Source: Oscillospiraceae bacterium
GTDB taxonomy: Bacteria; Bacillota; Clostridia; Oscillospirales; Oscillospiraceae
DNA length: 64,000 nucleotides
NCBI GenBank assembly: GCA_009780235.1
Contig: WRAK01000006.1
Span: 1 to 64,000, forward strand
Reading direction: 5' to 3'
Positions 28,274 through 37,605 of this stretch are shown here, in pieces. Below the pieces are notes generated by a model, which did not search any database, was not told the origin of the DNA, and worked only from the letters and a program-made list of their open reading frames with translations. Position 1 is the first letter of the stretch; each line of letters begins with the position of its first letter. A program made the translations under genes and the position numbers.

Positions 28274-29950
28274 ATGCAAATCAAATCCGATATCGAAATC
28301 GCTCAGGCTACGGAGATGCAGCACATCCGTGACATCGCGAAAGCAGCGGCGATTGACGAGAAATACCTCGAACAGTACGGCAACTACAAGGCGAAACTCG
28401 ACTACAGCTATCTGACCGACCACGCGTCCGCGCCGGACGGCAAGCTGGTGCTGGTCACGGCCATCAACCCCACCCCCGCGGGCGAGGGTAAGACCACGAC
28501 GACAGTCGGGCTGTCCGATGCCCTGCGGAAAATCGGCAAGAAATCCGTTGTTGCGTTGCGGGAGCCGTCGCTCGGACCCGTGTTCGGCGTCAAAGGCGGC
28601 GCGGCAGGCGGCGGATACGCCCAAGTCGTGCCGATGGAGGACATCAACCTCCACTTCACGGGCGATTTTCACGCCATCGGCGCGGCGAACAACCTGCTGG
28701 CCGCCATGCTGGACAACCACATCCATCAGGGCAACGAGCTTGGCATCGACACCCGCCGCATTACTTGGCGGCGTGCCGTGGACATGAACGACAGACAGCT
28801 TCGCTGTATCACGGACGGCCTCGGTGGCAAGGTCAACGGCGTACCGCGTGAGGACGGCTTCGATATCACCGTGGCCTCCGAAGTCATGGCCGTGCTCTGT
28901 CTCTCGCAGGACATTGACGACCTCAAGGCCCGCCTCGGCCGCATGATTGTGGCCTATACACGGGACGACAGGCCCATCACGGCGGCGGATTTGAAAGCGC
29001 AGGGTGCCATGGCGGCCCTGCTCAAAGACGCGCTCAAGCCCAACCTCGTGCAGACGCTTGAGGGGACGCCCGCCCTCATCCACGGCGGTCCCTTTGCCAA
29101 CATCGCCCATGGCTGTAACTCCGTGACGGCGACGAGGATGGCACTCAAACTCGGCGACTACGCCGTCACCGAGGCCGGGTTCGGCGCGGATTTGGGCGCG
29201 GAGAAGTTCCTCGACATCAAGTGCCGCGCGGCGGGCTTGAAGCCGGACGCCGTGGTCATCGTGGCCACTGTCCGCGCGCTCAAGCACCACGGCGGTGTGG
29301 CCAAAGCCGACCTCGGCACGCCCAACGTAGCGGCTCTCGATTTGGGTCTGCCGAATCTCCTGCGGCATGTGGAGAATATCACCAAAGTTTTCGGTCTGCC
29401 CGCAGTCGTCGCCATCAACCGCTTCCCCACGGACACGGTGGAGGAACTTAGGCTCATCGAAGACCGTTGCCGGGAACTCGGCGTGAACGTGGCCCTCTCC
29501 GAAGTCTGGGGCAAAGGCGGCCTTGGCGGCGAGGCATTGGCGAGGGAAGTCGTGCGCCTCTGCGAGACCGAGAGCGAACTGGCCTACGTCTATGACACGG
29601 ATGCCACAATCGAGGAAAAGCTCGACGCCATCGTGCGCCGCATCTATCGGGGCGACGGCGTACTGCTCACCCCCGCCGCCAAGAAACAGGCGGAACAGCT
29701 CACGGCATTAGGCTTCGGCAAACTGCCGATTTGCATGGCCAAGACGCAGTACAGCTTCTCCGACGACCAGACCCTGCGCTGTGCGCCCGAGGGCTTCACG
29801 GTCACGGTGCGGAATTTGAAAGTATCCGCCGGCGCGGGCTTCATCGTGGCCTTGACCGGGGACATCATGACCATGCCGGGTCTGCCGAAAGTGCCGAGCG
29901 CAGAGCGGATTGACGTGGATAGCATGGGACGAATTTCGGGTTTGTTTTAG
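28274..29950 (+). CDS. fhs: Formate-tetrahydrofolate ligase
   Basis: 558 residues, full length. ATP-binding [20 protein letters not shown], then [20 protein letters not shown] and the C-terminal [15 protein letters not shown] are family signatures. In this setting it probably runs toward formate plus ATP from 10-formyl-THF, gaining energy from histidine. ACGAAAGGAAGGACACAAATC lies upstream. A strong terminator follows directly. Confidence 0.97.
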   Translation: MQIKSDIEIAQATEMQHIRDIAKAAAIDEKYLEQYGNYKAKLDYSYLTDHASAPDGKLVLVTAINPTPAGEGKTTTTVGLSDALRKIGKKSVVALREPSLGPVFGVKGGAAGGGYAQVVPMEDINLHFTGDFHAIGAANNLLAAMLDNHIHQGNELGIDTRRITWRRAVDMNDRQLRCITDGLGGKVNGVPREDGFDITVASEVMAVLCLSQDIDDLKARLGRMIVAYTRDDRPITAADLKAQGAMAALLKDALKPNLVQTLEGTPALIHGGPFANIAHGCNSVTATRMALKLGDYAVTEAGFGADLGAEKFLDIKCRAAGLKPDAVVIVATVRALKHHGGVAKADLGTPNVAALDLGLPNLLRHVENITKVFGLPAVVAINRFPTDTVEELRLIEDRCRELGVNVALSEVWGKGGLGGEALAREVVRLCETESELAYVYDTDATIEEKLDAIVRRIYRGDGVLLTPAAKKQAEQLTALGFGKLPICMAKTQYSFSDDQTLRCAPEGFTVTVRNLKVSAGAGFIVALTGDIMTMPGLPKVPSAERIDVDSMGRISGLF

Positions 29951-29962
29951 GGTTTATAAGAA

Positions 29963-29995
29963 AAATATCCCCCGCCATAGGCGGGGGATATTTTT
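29963..29995 (+). terminator. Terminator after fhs
   Basis: AAATATCCCCCGCC and its complement around an ATA loop, with T-runs in both directions. It also serves the convergent small gene ending at 29994. Confidence 0.85.
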
Positions 29996-30182
29996 AAAAG
30001 TCGTGCCGACTGCCGCCGTCACTACCCATTTTTTCAAATACACGCACGATTGCTTCTACACAGTCAAAATCGCTGAGGTCATCATTTTCAATGATGGCCT
30101 GTATTTGTTGTAGGGCTTGGTAACACTGTGTTTCTACGATGTCCCGGAACGCTTTTGTCAGAATATCTTCATATAATTTCAT
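29994..30182 (-). CDS. Small conserved hypothetical protein, paralogue of 18762-18998
   Basis: 62 residues starting MKLYEDILTKAFRDIVE; the ATG at 30182 has GGAGG 8 bases upstream, better than the GTG at 30191. The C-terminal part, IQAIIENDDLSDFDCVE and FEKMGSDGGSRHDF, matches the paralogue at 18762 almost residue for residue, while the middle part (FPHIHLNAKEI in the other) is missing. It is divergent from a ribbon-helix-helix gene 105 bases away. No function known to me. Confidence 0.7.
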   Translation of the reverse strand: MKLYEDILTKAFRDIVETQCYQALQQIQAIIENDDLSDFDCVEAIVRVFEKMGSDGGSRHDF

Positions 30183-30287
30183 AAAAAACACCTCCGATTT
30201 GCTAGCAATATACTATCGTTTTATTCGCAGAAAGTCAATAGATTTTTCAGTAATATAATGCTAACAAAATGGCATCGAGGTGTTATC

Positions 30288-30485
30288 ATGTCAGGAGATA
30301 AAGTGCAGACAGGCCTTCGGATAGAAGAAATACCCCTTATCAAAATTACACATATCGCCAAGAAAAACCGCCGTTCTCTCAACGCACAACTAGAATTTCT
30401 CGTGGAAAAATGTATTGAGGAATACGAAGAAGAACACAGCGAAATCCAAGTTTCCGAAGAGGAACGGTACAAGTACAGACGTTGA
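30288..30485 (+). CDS. Ribbon-helix-helix (Arc-like) DNA-binding protein
   Basis: 65 residues. GLRIEEIPLIKITHIAKKNR, then SLNAQLEFLVEKCIEEYEEE is the strand-helix-helix pattern of Arc/MetJ-type repressors, dimers that bind operators with a paired beta strand. The start at 30288 is preceded by GAGGTG; an earlier ATG at 30258 has no site. A TATAAT lies at 30254-30259. It may act as an antitoxin-like or autoregulatory protein with its divergent neighbour, but no toxin domain is visible. Confidence 0.75.
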   Translation: MSGDKVQTGLRIEEIPLIKITHIAKKNRRSLNAQLEFLVEKCIEEYEEEHSEIQVSEEERYKYRR

Positions 30486-30517
30486 AAAAAATCCCCCGCC
30501 ATCGGCGGGGGATTTTT
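30486..30517 (+). terminator. Terminator after the ribbon-helix-helix gene
   Basis: AAAAATCCCCCGCC and GGCGGGGGATTTTT around an ATC loop, directly at the stop codon. Almost the same hairpin as after fhs. Confidence 0.85.
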
Positions 30518-30544
30518 ATGGGTGTGGGGTTGTGCCCTCATCAA

Positions 30545-30742
30545 AATTCCCCTCCTTGGAGGGGTGGCAGGCGAAGCCTGACGGGGTGGTGCCACGGGGC
30601 GTGTATGTCGCGTAGGGCGCGATGTCCTCATCGCGCCGTGGTATTGCATTTAGGGGGATGCGGCGCGACGAAGACATCGCACCATACACAAAGGGCAAGG
30701 GCACCACCCCGCCCTTCGGGCACCCCTCCGAGGAGGGGAATC
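30545..30742. repeat. F-type inverted pair enclosing a B-type repeat
   Basis: AATTCCCCTCCTTGGAGGGG...GACGGGGTGGT on the left and CACCACCCCGCCC...CGAGGAGGGGAATC on the right bracket GTAGGGCGCGATGTCCTCATC (about 30612) and its diverged inverted partner (about 30661-30686). Confidence 0.8.
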
Positions 30743-30774
30743 AGGTCAAGGGCAGATTGCCCTTGCAATCAAAA

Positions 30775-31200
30775 TCAATGCCCATGACAACTTTCACAGT
30801 CATACCCGCACCCCACAATCGGTGTCGGGTCTATCCCCTGCCGTTCATAATAATCCGCAATCGCCGACCGAATCCCGGCTTCGGCGAGGACAGAGCAATG
30901 CACTTTCTCCTGCGGCAGACCGTCCAATGCCTCGGTGACGGCTTTGTTGGAGACGGCCAAGGCTTCCTGAATCGTTTTGCCCTTGACCATCTCCGTGGAG
31001 ATGGAACTCGTCGCGATGGCCGCACCGCAGCCGAAAGTCTTGAAGCTGACGTCTTGGATGACATCGTCCTCGATGCGCATGTAAATCTTCATAATGTCCC
31101 CGCATTTGGGGTTGCCCACTTGGCCGATGGCGTTTGCTCCCTCAAGTTCCCCGACGTTGCGCGGGTTGGCGAAGTGGTCCATAACTTTTTCTGAGTACAT
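30775..31200 (-). CDS. nifU: NifU/IscU-like Fe-S cluster scaffold
   Basis: 141 residues. The three scaffold cysteines are in VGNPKCGDIM, FKTFGCGAAIATSS and EKVHCSVLAE, so the cluster-building site is intact. A C-terminal GCGYDCESCHGH adds three more cysteines, common in Clostridia. It receives sulfur from the cysteine desulfurase encoded upstream (nifS at 32194) and holds nascent clusters. AAAGGAGAATACACAGAT precedes the start at 31200. A B-type repeat separates it from nadA. Confidence 0.93.
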   Translation of the reverse strand: MYSEKVMDHFANPRNVGELEGANAIGQVGNPKCGDIMKIYMRIEDDVIQDVSFKTFGCGAAIATSSISTEMVKGKTIQEALAVSNKAVTEALDGLPQEKVHCSVLAEAGIRSAIADYYERQGIDPTPIVGCGYDCESCHGH

Positions 31201-31219
31201 ATCTGTGTATTCTCCTTTG

Positions 31220-31290
31220 GTAGGGCGCGATGTCCTCATCGCGCCGTGTAGCGTTTCGGGGGGCGGCGCGATGAAGACATCGCGCCCTAC
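31220..31290. repeat. B-type inverted repeat
   Basis: GTAGGGCGCGATGTCCTCAT and GATGAAGACATCGCGCCCTA with a final C, spaced by about 20 bases. Confidence 0.85.
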
Positions 31291-31298
31291 AATCGGAC

Positions 31299-32201
31299 TT
31301 ATAACGAAATCATGCGGTCAAGCGTGGCCCTGGCCGCTTGGATTTCTTCGTGATTTAAATGAATCTCATGCACTCCGGTTGCGAGGGCGTTATACACGTC
31401 TTGCAGGGTGGTCTTTTTCATGTTCGGACAGACAAACCCGGCCGAGACGGATAAAATCTTCTTTTCCGGCATCTCCCGCTGGAGCAGTTCGAGGACGCCG
31501 ATTTCCGTGCCGATGATGATTTCAGCCTCTTTTCGCTTCCTCGCATAGCCGATGATTTCAGCCGTACTGCCGATGAAATCAGCGAGGACAAGCACCTCTT
31601 CCCGGCACTCGGGGTGGGCGGCAAAGACGGCCTTGGGATACCGTTCCCGCGCCTTTTGCACCTGTTCCGCCGTCACCCTGTCGTGGATGGGACAGAAACC
31701 GGGGTGGAAATGGAATTTTTTCTCCGGCACTTGCTCTGCCACATAGCGGCCGAGGTTGCGGTCGGGGATGAAGATAATCTCGTGCGCATCCAACTTCCGC
31801 GCAATTCGCACCGCCGAGGATGAAGTGCAACACACATCCGACACGGCCTTGACGGCGGCAGATGAGTTCACATAGCACATGACCTTGGCGTGCGGGTGTT
31901 TTGCCCGCAGTGCCAACACATCCTCCGGCTCGACCATGTCAGCCATGGGACAGCCCGCATCGGGGGCGGGGAGCAGGACGGTTTTTTGCGGGCTTAAAAT
32001 CTTGGCACTCTCGGCCATGAACACGACGCCACAGACCACAATGGTGGATTCCTCGGCGTCTCTGGCCCGCTTGGCCATCTCAAAGCTGTCACCGACGACA
32101 TCGGCCACGTCTTGCACATCCAACGTCTGGTAGTAATGAGCCAGAATCAGGGCATCGGTCGCCTCTTTGAGTTTGCGGATTTCCTTTTGCAAATCAGTCA
32201 T
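31299..32201 (-). CDS. nadA: Quinolinate synthase
   Basis: 300 residues, short NadA type. Cluster and substrate motifs: ALILAHYYQ, DAGCPMADM, MCYVNSSAAVKA, HPECREEV and AGFVCPNMKKTTLQDVYNAL. It condenses iminoaspartate and dihydroxyacetone phosphate to quinolinate with a [4Fe-4S] cluster, first steps of NAD synthesis. The start at 32201 overlaps the end of the desulfurase gene by 8 bases. Neither nadB nor nadC is in the window. Coupling to nifS suggests the local desulfurase serves this oxygen-sensitive cluster, as with the NadA/NifS pairs of other Firmicutes. Confidence 0.95.
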   Translation of the reverse strand: MTDLQKEIRKLKEATDALILAHYYQTLDVQDVADVVGDSFEMAKRARDAEESTIVVCGVVFMAESAKILSPQKTVLLPAPDAGCPMADMVEPEDVLALRAKHPHAKVMCYVNSSAAVKAVSDVCCTSSSAVRIARKLDAHEIIFIPDRNLGRYVAEQVPEKKFHFHPGFCPIHDRVTAEQVQKARERYPKAVFAAHPECREEVLVLADFIGSTAEIIGYARKRKEAEIIIGTEIGVLELLQREMPEKKILSVSAGFVCPNMKKTTLQDVYNALATGVHEIHLNHEEIQAARATLDRMISL

Positions 32202-33366
32202 CGGCCCGCTCCTCCCACAAGGGTGACATGGCGCGGAGCTTTGCTGCGATGGGCGGCATTTTCTCCAAGATATAGTCCACATCCGCTTCCGTGTTCGCCT
32301 CGCCCAAACTGAAGCGCACGGAGCCGTGGGCGTGCTCATGCGGCAGTCCGATGGCGAGCAGCACATGTGAGGGGTCTAGTGCCCCGGAGGAGCAAGCGGA
32401 ACCGGACGACGCGGCGATACCCTGTGCGTCCAGCATCAAAATCATCGCCTCGCCCTCGACGCATTCCACCACGAAACTTGCGTTGCCCGGCAGACGGTTT
32501 ACGGGGTCGCCCGTGAGCCTGACGGCGGGAATTTGCAGCATCCCTGCGATAAGCTTGTCCCGCAGGGCTTCGACTTTTGCTCGATTTTCATCCATATGCG
32601 CGACGGCTTCGGTCAAAGCCGCTGCCATGCCGACGATGCCGGCCACGTTCTCCGTCCCGGCGCGGCGTCCTTTTTCTTGGCCGCCGCCCGTGATGAAAGA
32701 CGGGAGTTTTATTCCCTTACGCACATACAGCGCACCCACGCCTTTCGGCCCGCCGAACTTATGCGCCGAGAGCGCGAGCAAATCAATGTGCATCGCCCCC
32801 ACGTCTACAGGCACATGCCCCGCGGCCTGCACCGCATCCGTGTGGAAGAATATGCCGTGTTCCCGCGCGATTGCGCCGATTTCCGCGATGGGCTGGATGG
32901 TGCCGATCTCATTATTGGCGAACATGATGGTGATGAGGATGGTGTCCGGCCGAATAGCGGCCTTCACGTCCTCTACAGAAACCCGCCCGCAGGAATCCAC
33001 GGACAGATAGGTGACTTCAAAACCCTGCTTTTCCAAGGCCTCCAGCGTGTGCGACACGGCGTGGTGTTCGATAGCCGAAGTAATAATGTGCCGCCCTTTT
33101 TCCCTCAGTTTCTCGCACAGGCCCCGAATCGCCCAGTTGTCGGCCTCGGTGCCGCTGCCGGTGAATAAAATCTCCTCCGGCTTCGCTCCGATGGCGGCGG
33201 CGACTTGGTCACGGGCTCCGTCCAAAGCTCTGCGTGCCTCCCGCCCCAGCCGATAGACGGACGAAGGGTTGCCGTAACCTTCCTTGAGCCAAGGGAGCAT
33301 GGCATCGAGGGCGGTTTGGGATAATTTCGCCGTTGCGGCGTTGTCTGCGTAAACGAAGCGTGACAT
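32194..33366 (-). CDS. nifS: Cysteine desulfurase (NifS/IscS family)
   Basis: 390 residues. The PLP lysine is in LSAHKFGGPKG, and the catalytic loop cysteine in ASSGSACSSGALDPSHVL. N-terminal VYADNAATAKLS and NPSSVYRLGREAR fit the class. It transfers sulfur from cysteine to the scaffold. GGAGGG ten bases upstream supports the start at 33366; the further upstream frame is not supported. It leads the operon nifS-nadA-nifU, with a good promoter upstream. Confidence 0.95.
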   Translation of the reverse strand: MSRFVYADNAATAKLSQTALDAMLPWLKEGYGNPSSVYRLGREARRALDGARDQVAAAIGAKPEEILFTGSGTEADNWAIRGLCEKLREKGRHIITSAIEHHAVSHTLEALEKQGFEVTYLSVDSCGRVSVEDVKAAIRPDTILITIMFANNEIGTIQPIAEIGAIAREHGIFFHTDAVQAAGHVPVDVGAMHIDLLALSAHKFGGPKGVGALYVRKGIKLPSFITGGGQEKGRRAGTENVAGIVGMAAALTEAVAHMDENRAKVEALRDKLIAGMLQIPAVRLTGDPVNRLPGNASFVVECVEGEAMILMLDAQGIAASSGSACSSGALDPSHVLLAIGLPHEHAHGSVRFSLGEANTEADVDYILEKMPPIAAKLRAMSPLWEERADD

Positions 33367-33442
33367 CTGGTGTTTTCCCTCCGATATAGTGTAGTCCAAG
33401 GAGGCGTACATCTCTTGGAACGTCTGATTTTTAACAACCTTT

Positions 33443-33471
33443 ACTTTATAGGATTTTACGGTGTTTGTCAA
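33443..33471 (-). promoter_or_regulatory. Promoter of nifS-nadA-nifU
   Basis: On the minus strand TTGACA, 17 bases, TAAAGT, ending about 77 bases before nifS. The -35 box is perfect. Confidence 0.7.
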
Positions 33472-33511
33472 GGGGGTGCGTGCGTGTAGTGTACAGTTGG
33501 TAGTGTACAGA

Positions 33512-33639
33512 TATAGTCGATTAACTTTAAAATAGTCTACAGGTTTGGGAGGCTGCTTTACGCAGTTCAAGGATGACGACGCAGAAATGCGTAAAGCAGA
33601 CCCCAAAGATGTGGGCGGTTTTATAGTTAATCGACTATA
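33512..33639. mobile_element. MITE-like element with 21-base terminal inverted repeats
   Basis: 128 bases with ends TATAGTCGATTAACTTTAAAA and the reversed complement TTTTATAGTTAATCGACTAT plus A, differing at one position. The terminal TA could be a target duplication as for Tc1/IS630-type elements. The inside has a second hairpin (CTGCTTTACGCA...TGCGTAAAGCAG) and no gene, so movement would need a transposase elsewhere. Confidence 0.75.
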
Positions 33640-33674
33640 AGGGCGAAGGGTGTCCCTGCAAGGCACGCACATCC

Positions 33675-33838
33675 GTAGGGCGCGATGTCCTCATCGCGCC
33701 GCATTATCCTCGTATGTTCAGCGCACGGCGCGATGAGGACATCGTGCCCTACAACGAACGCCCTGTCATTCTGAGCGAAGCGAAGAATCTTAGCCCCCAA
33801 AAGAAAGATTCTTCGCCTAAGGCTCAGAATGACAGGGG
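33675..33838. repeat. B-type inverted repeat and G-type repeat
   Basis: GTAGGGCGCGATGTCCTCAT...GATGAGGACATCGTGCCC (33675-33752), then CCCTGTCATTCTGAGCGAAG facing CTCAGAATGACAGGG (33761-33838). Together with the MITE they fill the gap between nifS and the DnaD-like gene; no gene is present. Confidence 0.8.
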
Positions 33839-33918
33839 ATGCCCCCCGCAAAATTATTTACATTGCACCCCCTCCACAAATTTGCTATAATAGAAGCCCG
33901 ACGGAGGAACACCCCACC

Positions 33919-34884
33919 ATGGAAGAAAAGCGATTCCACCTGCCCGACCAAGAAAATCACTTCATCTCCGGCTCTGCTCTGGCCAAACTTCTGCGCCGTG
34001 CGGACGGAAATGCGACCCTGCTCTATCTCTACATCCTGCAACAGCACGGCACGCTCAGCACCGCAGGTGCGACAGAGGCCTTGCGGCTCTCCGAGCAAGA
34101 GGTCGCCGATGCCGTCTGTGTGCTGGCGAGCCTTGGCCTCGTCTCCGGCAGCGGCGTGCGGCAGGCGGCAGAGCAGCCGCAGGAGGCACCCCGTGCGGAT
34201 GAGTTGCCGCAGTACTCGGCGGCGGAGATTGAACAGGAGATGACCGCCGATCCCGCTTTCGCCGCATTGGTGAAAGAAGCCGGCGGCATCCTCGGGAAAA
34301 TCCTCACCGCTCCGGACTTGAACATCCTCATGGGCATCTACCGCCACCTCGGCCTCCCGTCTGAGGTGATTTACCAACTGGTGAGCCATCTGACGAAAGA
34401 ACACCGCGCCCGCTACGGCCCCGGCAAAAGTCCCACCCTGCGCGGCATAGAAAAAGTCGCCTACAGCTGGAGCCGTGAGGACATCACCACGCTGGATGCC
34501 GCTATGGAACACATCGCCCACAGGGAGCGCAGACAGAGCGAGTTGGGACGGTTGAAAAAAGTCTTAGACATCAAACAGGACAAGCTGACCCCCTCGCAGG
34601 AAAAAAATATGTACGCCATCTTGGAAAAGGGCTTCGACTTGGAAACTATCGCCCTCGCCTACGACAAGACCGTAATGGCCACGGGCGAACTCAAATGGCC
34701 TTACTTAAATAAGATTCTGGCGAACTGGCACGAGAAAGGCCTCCGCACACTGGAGGCCATAGAGACCGCCGAGCCGAGCCAAAAGCCCCGCGGCAAAAAA
34801 CACCCCGCAACCACGGAGGCCGCTCCGAATCGGGACGAAATCGCACGAAATCGGCGGCTGCTCGAACAGATGAAGCAGAAGTAA
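33919..34884 (+). CDS. DnaD-domain replication protein (DnaB-type helicase co-loader of Firmicutes)
   Basis: 321 residues. Two parts are visible: an N-terminal winged-helix region (residues about 15-80, LLYLYILQQHG...ALRLSEQEVADAVCVLASLG) and DnaD-like helical domains, the second ending in the motif YLNKILANWHEKGLRT (residues about 265-285), the 'YxxxIxxxW' signature of DnaD/DnaB domains. Such proteins help place the replicative helicase at origins or restart sites. CGGAGGAACACCCCACC precedes the start at 33919. The next gene is the helicase-loader ATPase, 15 bases on, so the pair is the usual loader operon. Confidence 0.88.
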   Translation: MEEKRFHLPDQENHFISGSALAKLLRRADGNATLLYLYILQQHGTLSTAGATEALRLSEQEVADAVCVLASLGLVSGSGVRQAAEQPQEAPRADELPQYSAAEIEQEMTADPAFAALVKEAGGILGKILTAPDLNILMGIYRHLGLPSEVIYQLVSHLTKEHRARYGPGKSPTLRGIEKVAYSWSREDITTLDAAMEHIAHRERRQSELGRLKKVLDIKQDKLTPSQEKNMYAILEKGFDLETIALAYDKTVMATGELKWPYLNKILANWHEKGLRTLEAIETAEPSQKPRGKKHPATTEAAPNRDEIARNRRLLEQMKQK

Positions 34885-34899
34885 AGGAGGCGACCCCGC

Positions 34900-35898
34900 T
34901 TGGCAAAGAACAGCGACCTGCTTCGGCAGGCAAGAGAACAATTCAGCGCACAAAAAGCCCGGCATGAGACAGAATTGCGGCAACGGCAAGCGGAAGTTTA
35001 CGCCCGCTTGCCCCGCATCCGAGAGATTGACGGGCGGCTCCGTGAGACGGTAGCCGAGAGCATAGACCTCGCCATGACCCCCGGCTCAGAGCCGGAGCTG
35101 CGGCTCGCCGCCATCGGGCAGGAAAACCAAGCCCTCCAAGCCGAGAGCCGCATGTTACTCACCGAGGCCGGTTATCCGGCGGATTACTTAGATGAAGTCC
35201 CCCTCTGTCTCACTTGCAGCGACACAGGTCACGACGGCACCGCCATCTGCGTCTGCCTGTTGGAGCTCTACGACAATCTCCAAGCCGCAGAACTCAGCAA
35301 CCTGCTCAACATCGGCGAGGAACACTTTGACGCTTTTTCTCTCAATTACTACGATGACCGTACCATCCTCCCCGAATGCGGCATGACCGCGCGGGAGAAT
35401 ATGGAGATGAAATACCAAATCTGCCGCAGCTACGCCGACCGCTTCGGCGCAAAATCCGGCAATCTCTTCCTCACAGGCGCACCGGGTTTGGGCAAGACGT
35501 TTTTGTCCTCCTGCATCGCCAAAACCGTGTCCGAGAGCGGTCACTCTGTGGTCTACGACACCGCGGGCCGTCTGTTTGCCCGCTTCGAGGCCGAGAAATT
35601 TGCCAGAGGCGATACTGCGGAAGAACTCCAAACAGAAACCGATCGCTACCTAAGCTGTGACCTCCTCATCTTAGACGATCTCGGCACCGAATGGGTCACA
35701 CCTCTAGTCATCAGCACCCTCTACACCCTCCTCAACACCCGTCTGCTCAGTAAAAAGCAGACCATCATCAGTTCCAACTACAGCATAGAAGCCCTCAGTA
35801 CAAAATACACCCCCCAAATCATGTCTCGCTTAGAGGGCGAATACGAAATACTTACATTTTTCGGCAGGGACATCCGCAAGCTCAAAAAAGAACTGTAG
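34900..35898 (+). CDS. DnaC/DnaI-like helicase loader ATPase
   Basis: 332 residues from a TTG at 34900 with AAAGGAGG 9 bases upstream. The N-terminal half has a coiled coil and a zinc-ribbon-like CLTCSDTGHDGTAICVCL. The C-terminal AAA+ domain contains Walker A LFLTGAPGLGKTFLSSCIA, Walker B LLILDDLGTE and sensor SNYSIEAL. DnaI-type proteins deliver the hexameric helicase onto DNA. The stop TAG is the edge of the following A-type repeat. Confidence 0.92.
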   Translation: MAKNSDLLRQAREQFSAQKARHETELRQRQAEVYARLPRIREIDGRLRETVAESIDLAMTPGSEPELRLAAIGQENQALQAESRMLLTEAGYPADYLDEVPLCLTCSDTGHDGTAICVCLLELYDNLQAAELSNLLNIGEEHFDAFSLNYYDDRTILPECGMTARENMEMKYQICRSYADRFGAKSGNLFLTGAPGLGKTFLSSCIAKTVSESGHSVVYDTAGRLFARFEAEKFARGDTAEELQTETDRYLSCDLLILDDLGTEWVTPLVISTLYTLLNTRLLSKKQTIISSNYSIEALSTKYTPQIMSRLEGEYEILTFFGRDIRKLKKEL

Positions 35899-35975
35899 GG
35901 GGCGGCGCCCCCGACGCCCCGTCGTTTCGATGTCTGCCACGTAAGAGCCGGGGCGTCGGGGACGCCGCCCCCTAC
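35895..35975. repeat. A-type inverted repeat
   Basis: GTAGGGGGCGGCGCCCCCGA and TCGGGGACGCCGCCCCCTAC around a 40-base middle. Its second to fourth bases are the TAG stop of the helicase loader gene. Confidence 0.88.
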
Positions 35976-36034
35976 AATAAAGTCATCGCCGCAGGCGATA
36001 CCGCAACTGTTAATTGCGACTGAAAGGAGCCTCT

Positions 36035-36574
36035 ATGAACATTTATCATGACCTAAATCCCGCCCGCGTCCGGCCGGACGATTTTATCGCCGTCATTGAA
36101 ATTCCGAAAAACAGCAAGGTCAAATACGAACTCGACAAGGAGACGGGTCTTATTACCATGGACCGTGTCCTCCACACCTCTACGCACTACCCCGCCAACT
36201 ACGGGCTGATTCCGCTGACCTACGCCGACGATGATGACCCGCTGGATGTGTTGGTCATCTGCTCGGAGATTTTGCACCCCATGAGCCTTGTGCGCTGTTA
36301 TCCGATTGGGGTCATCAAGATGCTGGATAACGGACGAGCCGATGAAAAAATCATCGCTGTCCCCTACGGTGATCCCACCTACAACGGCTATCGCAGCATC
36401 CACACCCTCCCCAAACACATCACGGACGAGATGCACCATTTCTTCTCCGTCTACAAGGCATTGGAGAAAAAAGAGACTGCCGTGGACGAAGTCATGGGCG
36501 AAGAAGATGCCAAGCGGATTATTCAGACCTGTATCGACAACTACCGCACGAAGTTCGGGGTAGATTTAGATTGA
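36035..36574 (+). CDS. ppa: Inorganic pyrophosphatase, family I
   Basis: 179 residues. Family I motifs: KNSKVKYELDKETG, YPANYGLIPLTYADDDDPLD (metal-binding aspartates) and GVIKMLDNGRADEKIIAVP. It hydrolyses pyrophosphate to phosphate, pulling biosynthetic reactions. GAAAGGAGCCTCT before 36035 sets the start. It stands alone between the helicase loader and pdxST. Confidence 0.96.
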   Translation: MNIYHDLNPARVRPDDFIAVIEIPKNSKVKYELDKETGLITMDRVLHTSTHYPANYGLIPLTYADDDDPLDVLVICSEILHPMSLVRCYPIGVIKMLDNGRADEKIIAVPYGDPTYNGYRSIHTLPKHITDEMHHFFSVYKALEKKETAVDEVMGEEDAKRIIQTCIDNYRTKFGVDLD

Positions 36575-36575
36575 T

Positions 36576-36604
36576 TTGACTTCCTAAAGCGTATGACGTA
36601 TACT
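36576..36604 (+). promoter_or_regulatory. Promoter of pdxS-pdxT
   Basis: TTGACT, 17 bases, TATACT, starting one base after the ppa stop codon. Confidence 0.75.
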
Positions 36605-36612
36605 TAAGGGTG

Positions 36613-36689
36613 GCGGACGGCCAAAGGCCGCCCCTATGACTGTATAAATTTTGGGGCCTCAATGTAGGGGCGGCCTTTGGCCGTCTGTG
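36613..36689. repeat. C-type inverted repeat in the pdxS leader
   Basis: GGCGGACGGCCAAAGGCCGC and GTAGGGGCGGCCTTTGGCCG, inverted copies. It lies between the promoter and pdxS, so the pdxS mRNA would carry this long hairpin in its 5' leader. Confidence 0.8.
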
Positions 36690-36729
36690 TTCCTTTGATG
36701 CCATCAACTGAGAGAAAAGGATGATTCCC

Positions 36730-37605
36730 ATGCAAAACGACAGAAGCGAACTCAACAGAAACCTGGCCCAGATGCTCAAGGGCGGCGTCATTATGGACGT
36801 CACAACGCCCGAACAGGCCGTCATTGCAGAGCAGGCGGGTGCCTGTGCCGTCATGGCACTTGAGCGTGTCCCGGCGGATATTCGGGCGGCGGGCGGCGTG
36901 TCCCGCATGAGCGACCCGAAGATGATTAAAAGCATTCAGGAAGCCGTCACTATCCCCGTCATGGCGAAATGCCGGCTGGGTCACTTCGCCGAGGCGCAGA
37001 TTTTGGAAGCCTTGGAGATTGACTACATTGACGAGAGCGAAGTGCTCACCCCGGCGGATGACACCTATCACATCGACAAAACCCGTTTTGCCGTTCCCTT
37101 TGTCTGTGGCGCACAGAATTTAGGCGAGGCTCTGCGGCGGATTAACGAGGGCGCATCCATGATTCGCACCAAGGGCGAACCCGGCACGGGCGATGTCGTC
37201 CAAGCCGTGCGCCACATGCGCATGATGCAGGCTGAACTCCGCAAAATCCAAGCCCTGCGCACGGACGAGCTGTACCATGCGGCTAAAGAATTGCAAGTCC
37301 CCTATGACCTGCTGGTCTACGTCAGCGACCACGGGCGGCTCCCTGTGGTGAACTTCGCCGCAGGCGGCATTGCCTCCCCGGCGGACGCGTCGCTGATGAT
37401 GCAGCTTGGCGCAGAGGGTGTGTTCGTCGGCTCCGGCATCTTCAAGTCCGGCGACCCCGCGCGGCGGGCGGCGGCCATTGTGCAGGCGACGACGAACTTC
37501 ACGGACTTCAAGCTCTTGGCAGAGATTTCCGCTGACCTCGGTGAGCCTATGGTGGGCATCAACGAGCAGGAGATCGAACTGCTTATGGCACAGAGGGGCA
37601 TCTGA
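36730..37605 (+). CDS. pdxS: Pyridoxal 5'-phosphate synthase subunit PdxS
   Basis: 291 residues, strongly conserved family. [47 protein letters not shown] and [20 protein letters not shown] hold the active lysines. It builds PLP from ribose 5-phosphate, glyceraldehyde 3-phosphate and ammonia from PdxT. Start 36730 is preferred over 36721 because AGAAAAGGA is then at a proper distance. Stop and pdxT start overlap. Confidence 0.97.
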   Translation: MQNDRSELNRNLAQMLKGGVIMDVTTPEQAVIAEQAGACAVMALERVPADIRAAGGVSRMSDPKMIKSIQEAVTIPVMAKCRLGHFAEAQILEALEIDYIDESEVLTPADDTYHIDKTRFAVPFVCGAQNLGEALRRINEGASMIRTKGEPGTGDVVQAVRHMRMMQAELRKIQALRTDELYHAAKELQVPYDLLVYVSDHGRLPVVNFAAGGIASPADASLMMQLGAEGVFVGSGIFKSGDPARRAAAIVQATTNFTDFKLLAEISADLGEPMVGINEQEIELLMAQRGI

